The notes below the pieces were generated by a model. It was not told the origin of the DNA. It did not search any database and worked only from the letters and a program-made list of their open reading frames with translations. Positions 1 through 5,600 of a DNA stretch of 6,465 nt are shown piece by piece; positions within the stretch are counted from its first letter, which is position 1; each line of letters opens with the position of its first letter. The position numbers and the translations under genes are program-made. This DNA is from Crocinitomix sp. Lineage in GTDB: Bacteria; Bacteroidota; Bacteroidia; Flavobacteriales_D; Crocinitomicaceae. Location: NCBI GenBank assembly GCA_020849935.1, contig JADZFJ010000006.1, forward strand, positions 1 to 6,465, in the 5' to 3' direction.

Positions 1-1679
1 AAATCTTGTGTAAATACTTTTGATTCTGTTTCTCCAATGGTAATTACGATGGCTTTATCGGCAAAATAATCTGTTTGCGTTGCACGCATAAATAATTCTA
101 AATCTGGAATTAATTCATGTTCGTAATACCCATTTTCATCTGCATAAATTTCAAAATGTGGCCAAACATAAGAAACATCCTTAAATTCAATTTTGGCATT
201 TGGGATAATTTCTTTGGTGGTTTTGTCATAGACATATCCCTTGATAGAAAATCGGATTTCTGGACTTCTAAATTGGTATAGTTTATTACAATGAACATTT
301 AAGCTGTAAATCGAATCACATTCGGAACAAACCTCGCGATTGGAGGTGAAAAAGCCATTTTGTAGTTTTTCATCTATGATGTAATAATTGTCGTCCGCAC
401 TTGAGTTGACCGGAGCTCCTAAATTATTTGCTTGTTTGTACACATCCGTCTCTGCATCGTAAATCGAATAAAAAATATCTTCACCCCCAAATCCAATGTG
501 TCCTGTGGATGAAAAGTACAGGGTTTGACTTTTCGTATGAAAGAAGGATGAAATTTCATCACCAGAGGTATTGATGGCATTTCCTAAATTTATCGCGCGC
601 CCAGTTTGGCCATCAGGTGTTAATTTCACATACCATAAATCCAATCCACCTTCACCACCTGGACGGTCGGATGAAAAATATAGTTTTTCACCATCGCTAG
701 AAAGGGACGGAGACAAGGATCTAAATCCATCAACATTCACATGCGGATCTAAAAGATAGGGTTCTAACCAACTTCCATTTATTTTTTTACCTCCATAAAT
801 TTTTGTCTCATTCCGATTATCGGGATTCATTCGGGTAAAGTAAATGGTATTTCCGTCGGAAGATAAAACGGCATTCCCCTCGTGAAAATCTTGCGAATTT
901 AAAGGGTAGGGCAGTCTTTCAGCTTGGCCAATAGAACCATCAGGATTAATTGGCGCCAGATAAAGGTCTAACAGAAATTTTTCAAGTGGGTTTGTAAGCG
1001 AATCATTGATGTTTTCAAGGGGGCGCGCACTTGAATAAAGAATATAATTGTCGGCAACGTACGAAGTACCATAATTCGCAGTGCCCTTGTTGACATCGCT
1101 TGAAACCTCAACAAGTTCAATTTTACTTTCGCTATTGGTAGGATTTAGTGCGAACTGACAACTCACAATTTTCGATGCTGCCTCTTGATAGAATTTATCT
1201 TCTGGGTCTCCATTTTCGGATTGATATTGTTCAAATTGAACCTTGGCCTCTTCAAATTTTTCATTGTACATTAAAGAAAGACCGTAATAATATCGCGCAT
1301 GTTTAAATTCAGGGTCGGTATAATTTATCGCTGCTTGATACCAGAGTTCGGCATTTTCATAATCATCTGCATTTAAATAAGCACTTGCCAGTTTGTTGAT
1401 CAATGAAATTTCTTTTTTGGTAGGATTAGCGGGAGGTACGATATTTCCTTGTTCATTTTTTTTAGGTTCCTTGTAGGTGGTTGTGATTTCGTAAGGATAA
1501 TAGGCAGCTTCTTCTCCTTGTTTAACTTTGTACAAAATAAACGCATAATAGTATACAGCGTTTGTGTACTGACCATTCACCATGGCTGCATCTCCCATTT
1601 TAAGCAACTCGGCATTTGTTTGGCTGAATGAGCCAAGCGAAAGCAATGTAAAGATTAACAACGAAAGTATTCTAATCAT
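1..1679 (-). CDS. PorE-like periplasmic protein (TPR, beta-propeller, CRD; OmpA C-terminal domain expected off-window), 3' truncated
   Basis: An uninterrupted frame runs from the ATG at 1679-1677 to the left edge, about 559 residues without a stop, so the C-terminus is missing. Residues 1-19 form a signal peptide (hydrophobic LSLLIFTLLSLG, likely cleavage before Gln20); there is no lipobox cysteine. Residues about 22-160 hold TPR-like helices with the alternating Ala/Tyr/Gly pattern (for example around residues 100-145). Residues about 180-465 hold PD40/WD40-type propeller blades with repeated 'LSxDGxxIYF' and 'LYFSSDRPGG' motifs. From about residue 473, GYVYDKTTKEIIPNAKIEF begins a carboxypeptidase-regulatory-like (CRD) domain. 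TPR, propeller, CRD, then OmpA_C is the architecture of PorE (PG1058 of Porphyromonas gingivalis), a peptidoglycan-binding T9SS component; the OmpA_C domain is inferred to lie beyond the window. The start overlaps the stop of the upstream SprF-like gene, implying translational coupling. It may be a paralog dedicated to this operon rather than the core PorE. Family call is confident; exact role is inferred. Confidence 0.88.
   Translation of the reverse strand, partial: MIRILSLLIFTLLSLGSFSQTNAELLKMGDAAMVNGQYTNAVYYYAFILYKVKQGEEAAYYPYEITTTYKEPKKNEQGNIVPPANPTKKEISLINKLASAYLNADDYENAELWYQAAINYTDPEFKHARYYYGLSLMYNEKFEEAKVQFEQYQSENGDPEDKFYQEAASKIVSCQFALNPTNSESKIELVEVSSDVNKGTANYGTSYVADNYILYSSARPLENINDSLTNPLEKFLLDLYLAPINPDGSIGQAERLPYPLNSQDFHEGNAVLSSDGNTIYFTRMNPDNRNETKIYGGKKINGSWLEPYLLDPHVNVDGFRSLSPSLSSDGEKLYFSSDRPGGEGGLDLWYVKLTPDGQTGRAINLGNAINTSGDEISSFFHTKSQTLYFSSTGHIGFGGEDIFYSIYDAETDVYKQANNLGAPVNSSADDNYYIIDEKLQNGFFTSNREVCSECDSIYSLNVHCNKLYQFRSPEIRFSIKGYVYDKTTKEIIPNAKIEFKDVSYVWPHFEIYADENGYYEHELIPDLELFMRATQTDYFADKAIVITIGETESKVFTQD
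1676..1679 (-). other. ATGA stop-start overlap coupling the SprF-like and PorE-like genes
   Basis: On the minus strand the bases ATGA combine the start codon of the PorE-like gene (1679-1677) with the TGA stop of the SprF-like gene (1678-1676). This four-base overlap is a classic sign of translational coupling and supports this start choice for the third gene. The first codons there encode a good signal peptide, which supports it independently. Confidence 0.88.
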
Positions 1680-2668
1680 ATTTTAGGACAGGTCGGTGCA
1701 GGATTTGGATTAGGTCGGCTCAAGATATAGGTGAGAGACATTTCTGTTCCTCCTCTTCCACTTGAAACACTTGACAAACTTGACGTGTTGATGTCATAGC
1801 TCAGTCGTCCGATAAAATTACCATATTTTGCACCAAATTCGATGATTGCAGCGTCTTCATTTCTAAAAATCAAGGTACTCAGTAAAAATAAATCGTATTG
1901 TTCTAAATAAAATTGCCCTCCAATGGCATACGTAAATTCCGAAGCTTTGTCTTGATACTGATAAAAAATCTTAGGTGTTAAGGCGATTTTAGGATTGATG
2001 ACGACTCTTGCTCCTCCAATAATTTGTGGTCGAATAGCCAGTCGGTTGGATTCGCCTAAAAATGATTCTATTGGTCGATTTAAATGATAAAACGTGATAC
2101 CTCCAAAAGGGTTTACTCGGTTATTGGGTTTATTATAAAAATACATGGCCCCAACATTCAAATCAAGTTTAAAAATTCCATTATTAGCAAAATTTTCACC
2201 TGTTGATAATGACGTATTAAATTCCCCACCATTGGTTTTGACATATTGATTCGCAAAGGTAAGGGAGGAGGCATTTATCGATTTTTGAAAAAATCCTATT
2301 TGCGTTCCAAAACTTAAACTATGAAATTTTTCATCACCGAACGAAAAGCGATAGGATGCCGATGGTAAAACACCAACAACGTTATACCCTCCTGTTCCAG
2401 CTCTAAAATTAGCAATCTGGCCACCAAAAGCCCAATTCTTTTTATAACGCATATCAAAACTCACCAAACCTGTGGTAAATGGTTTGGTTGCTACAGCAGC
2501 CCATTGTGTTCTGTAATGCCCATGAATTCTATAATCACCTTTAAAAACTCCTGTTAAGGCAGGATTTACATTAAGAGGTGCAGCGTCATATTGAGATAAA
2601 TGGAAATCCTGACTCATCCCATCAGAAATAGCCACTATAAATACAAGCAAGGAGATAAATACTTTCAT
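1676..2668 (-). CDS. Type IX secretion system membrane protein, PorP/SprF family
   Basis: This complete gene encodes 330 residues, typical for the family. Residues 1-19 are a signal peptide with a hydrophobic core (FISLLVFIVAI) and likely cleavage after Ser19 (MSQ). The mature N-terminus carries the family hallmark: Gln26-Tyr27 followed by Pro31, Asn35-Pro36-Ala37 and Gly40 (QYDAAPLNVNPALTG). The remainder alternates short amphipathic segments rich in aromatic residues and Gly (for example GGITFYHLNRP, IIEFGAKYGNFIGRLSYDI), consistent with an outer-membrane beta-barrel. It ends in SGRGGTEMSLTYIL and a Cys-Pro-Lys-Ile tail resembling the CPRF-like ends of many homologs. Family members accompany type B sorting-domain cargo: SprF is needed for SprB secretion in Flavobacterium johnsoniae. 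The gene starts 6 bases after the stop of just such a cargo gene, so it is probably that protein's dedicated partner. Genomes often hold many paralogs, so no single symbol is assigned. Confidence 0.93.
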   Translation of the reverse strand: MKVFISLLVFIVAISDGMSQDFHLSQYDAAPLNVNPALTGVFKGDYRIHGHYRTQWAAVATKPFTTGLVSFDMRYKKNWAFGGQIANFRAGTGGYNVVGVLPSASYRFSFGDEKFHSLSFGTQIGFFQKSINASSLTFANQYVKTNGGEFNTSLSTGENFANNGIFKLDLNVGAMYFYNKPNNRVNPFGGITFYHLNRPIESFLGESNRLAIRPQIIGGARVVINPKIALTPKIFYQYQDKASEFTYAIGGQFYLEQYDLFLLSTLIFRNEDAAIIEFGAKYGNFIGRLSYDINTSSLSSVSSGRGGTEMSLTYILSRPNPNPAPTCPKI

Positions 2669-2674
2669 TCGTTC
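2669..2674 (-). other. Six-base junction between adhesin and PorP/SprF-like gene
   Basis: The TAA stop of the adhesin (2677-2675) is followed by GAACGA and then the ATG of the next gene at 2668-2666. No room exists for a promoter or a terminator, so the two genes are very probably on one transcript. No GGAGG-like ribosome binding site is present; the region before the ATG is purine-rich (AAGAACGA), which is ordinary for Bacteroidota. Confidence 0.85.
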
Positions 2675-5600
2675 TTATCTGATTAAAGATACATCGCCGG
2701 ATAAAACATGTTCTTGTCCATCAAAGGTGACAACTTTAGCTACATAAACATAAACTCCTAATGGTTGCGGTTCATTTTTGTATGTGCCATCCCAACCAAC
2801 TGCATCTACTTCGGTAGTTTCATAAACGACCTCGCCCCAATTGTTGAAAATCGTGAATTCAACCGCGCTGAAATTACCGCCTAAAATCATTAAAAAGTCA
2901 TTGTTTCCATCTAAATTTGGTGAAAAAGCCGAAGGAACAAGCGGTCCGTGATACACAGGAACAATGCGTACGGCAGTGTCTTTACAGCCAAGTTCATCTG
3001 TCACCACTAATTCAACATTGTATTCACCTTCAATAATATAGGTATGGATTGGATTTTGAATCGAATTTGTTGTACCATCTTTAAAATCCCAATCCCAAGC
3101 TACGATTGGCGAACCATTTGGAATTGATAAATCTGTAAAACTAATTGGTACATAAAGTTTAGCACTTTCAGGATCCACACTAAATGCCGCCGTTGGACCT
3201 GCTCCAATTTGAACATTGATGGTGGTATCATTTGTACATCCAAACTCTGATACAACCGTTAAAGTGATTGGATAATTTCCAGCACTTGTAAATTGGTGAA
3301 TCGGAAACTGGTTGGTATCGATTGCTGATCCATCCCCGAAATTCCAATTCCAAGAAATAACAATTGAGTTTCCTACATTCGAAGAATCCACAAACAAGGT
3401 TCCTCCGTTGACACATGGAGTAGGTACTTCAAAATCTGCCACAGGAATAAAATGAGAACGAACTTCTTGTGTGATGGTATCACGACATCCATTTTCTGAG
3501 ATGACAATTAATGATACCTCAAATATTCCCGGCGTTGAAAAAGTATGAATTGGATTCACTACTGCTGATGTTATACCGGGTTCGAATGTCCAAAAATAAG
3601 TTTCAATAGGATCCGTGCTTTCTGAGGTGTTTACAAAAGTGGTTGGTTCACCAAAACAATTTTCATCAAATGTAAATCCAGGTTCAGGACTTGGAATAAT
3701 TGAAACCACTAAGGTGTCATATTTCGCAGGACAACCTCCATTATCAGCCGATTCAAAATAAATAATCACCGATCCATCCGCTAGATCTTCTGTGCCATGC
3801 AAATAGGAAGTGAGATCACCAGTTTCAGGATCAAAAATTCCATCTCCACTTGTGGACCAAGCTCCGTCTCCTGTACTTGAATTAGAATTTAGCACCAAAG
3901 GGAAACCTGAACAAATGAGGGTATCACTCATTGCGGTAATCGAAACAGGATCATTAAATGTTACATGCACCGTATCCACATCCTCTGGACACCCCGAAAA
4001 ATTAACCGTATTGACATAAATTGTTACAAATCCTGATGAAATATCTAATGGGCCAAATGTGTAGGTAGTTAACGTACTTTCATCATCTGAAAAAGTTCCA
4101 TCACCTTCTGTTGTCCAAATCACACCAGATTCGAAAGCTAAAGTTGCTTCCAAATTAATATAGGTGGAATCCTCACACACTTCGATATCTTCACCCGCAT
4201 TAATATTTGGATCACCGAGGTATAAAATTTCGATGGTATCGGTTTGCGCTTCACAAAATCCGTTGCCAACCGTGGTAAGTACAAGATTAGAATACCCTAA
4301 AGTTAATTCATCTAAGGTTGGGAAATACGTCGCATCTAAATCAGTTGCGGAAGGTGAAAAAACACCACCATCCCCCGACCAAATTCCACTATCTGCGCCA
4401 ACAATCACACCGTTTAATGTCAATGCAGGATCCATCAAACATACCGCAGTATCTTCTCCAGCGAATGGGGTAGGTGAACTTTGAATATGGATGGATTGCA
4501 CCACCGTATCGGTACAACCAACACTTGAATGTACCACAAAAGTCACAACGTAATCACCACCAGTTGAATAAGCATGAGTTGGGTTTTGTAAATCAGAAAT
4601 TATTAAATCACCAAAATCCCATTCCCACTCAGTTAACGTGGTACCAACCAAAGTAGTTGACAAATCTAAAAAGTCGATATCTGTTAAAGCACACGCCGTA
4701 TCAGGCATAAAAAATGCGCCATCTAAATCGGAAATCACCACATCTAACGTCGTTGAAGTTTCACAAACCGTACCTCTTTGAGCAATTAAAGTTACTGTAT
4801 ATGTTCCGTACGATCCATAAGTAAATGTAGGATTTTCGAGGTTACTTGTATCAGCAGGTGAGCCTGTTCCAAAATCCCACCAAAAATCTCCTGCACCTAA
4901 TCCACTTCCATTCACAAAATCTACTGTCAGTCCATTGCAGAAATCGGTAGCGCCAATTAAAGCTACGGGCGAATCATAAATTGTAATTTCCCTTGAAAGT
5001 GTGTCCGTGCATCCAATCGTAGAAATCACCACCAAAGTAATGGTATAAGTTCCAGGGACAGTATAGCCATAGCTTGGGTCAGGAGAAGTCGAAGAAGAAC
5101 CATCGCCAAAATCCCATTCCCAACTAAAAATACTTCCATTTACATTGGTTGACAAGTCTTCAAAATCAATCAATACGTTGGAACAAATCGAATCAGGCGC
5201 ATTAAAATCGGCAATGACATTCGAGATCATAAAAACTCGTGTGGCAGTGTCGGCACAATAGGTATTCGGTTCGCTATACAAAGTCACTGTATAAATTCCA
5301 TAATCTGGAAAAGTAAAGGTTGGATTAAACAAATTACTTGTATCCGCTGGGTCACCTGTTCCAAAATCCCAATGAAAATTTTCGACGTCTAACGAACTCG
5401 TATTCGTAAAGGTGACTTCTAACCCGATACATCCCATAATTGGTAAAATTCCTGCGCCTGGACGGGCACGCACATGTACTGTTTTTGTGATCGTATCTGT
5501 ACAACCTACGTCAGAACTAACGATTAAACGCACCACATAGTCGCCTGGAGTAGGGTATGCATGTGTTGGATTTTCTAAGGCGGAAGTTCCTCCATCCCCA

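Noticed and set aside
110..298. Minus-strand 62-codon frame inside the PorE-like gene
   Set aside because: It is in a different frame from the uninterrupted 559-codon frame that shows TPR, propeller and CRD motifs across the same bases. The small frame at 3228-3416 inside the adhesin is rejected for the same reason.
2669..2700. Possible promoter or terminator between the adhesin and the SprF-like gene
   Set aside because: Only six non-coding bases exist, and I saw no hairpin followed by a T-run and no Bacteroidota -7 (TAnnTTTG) element placed to serve the downstream gene.
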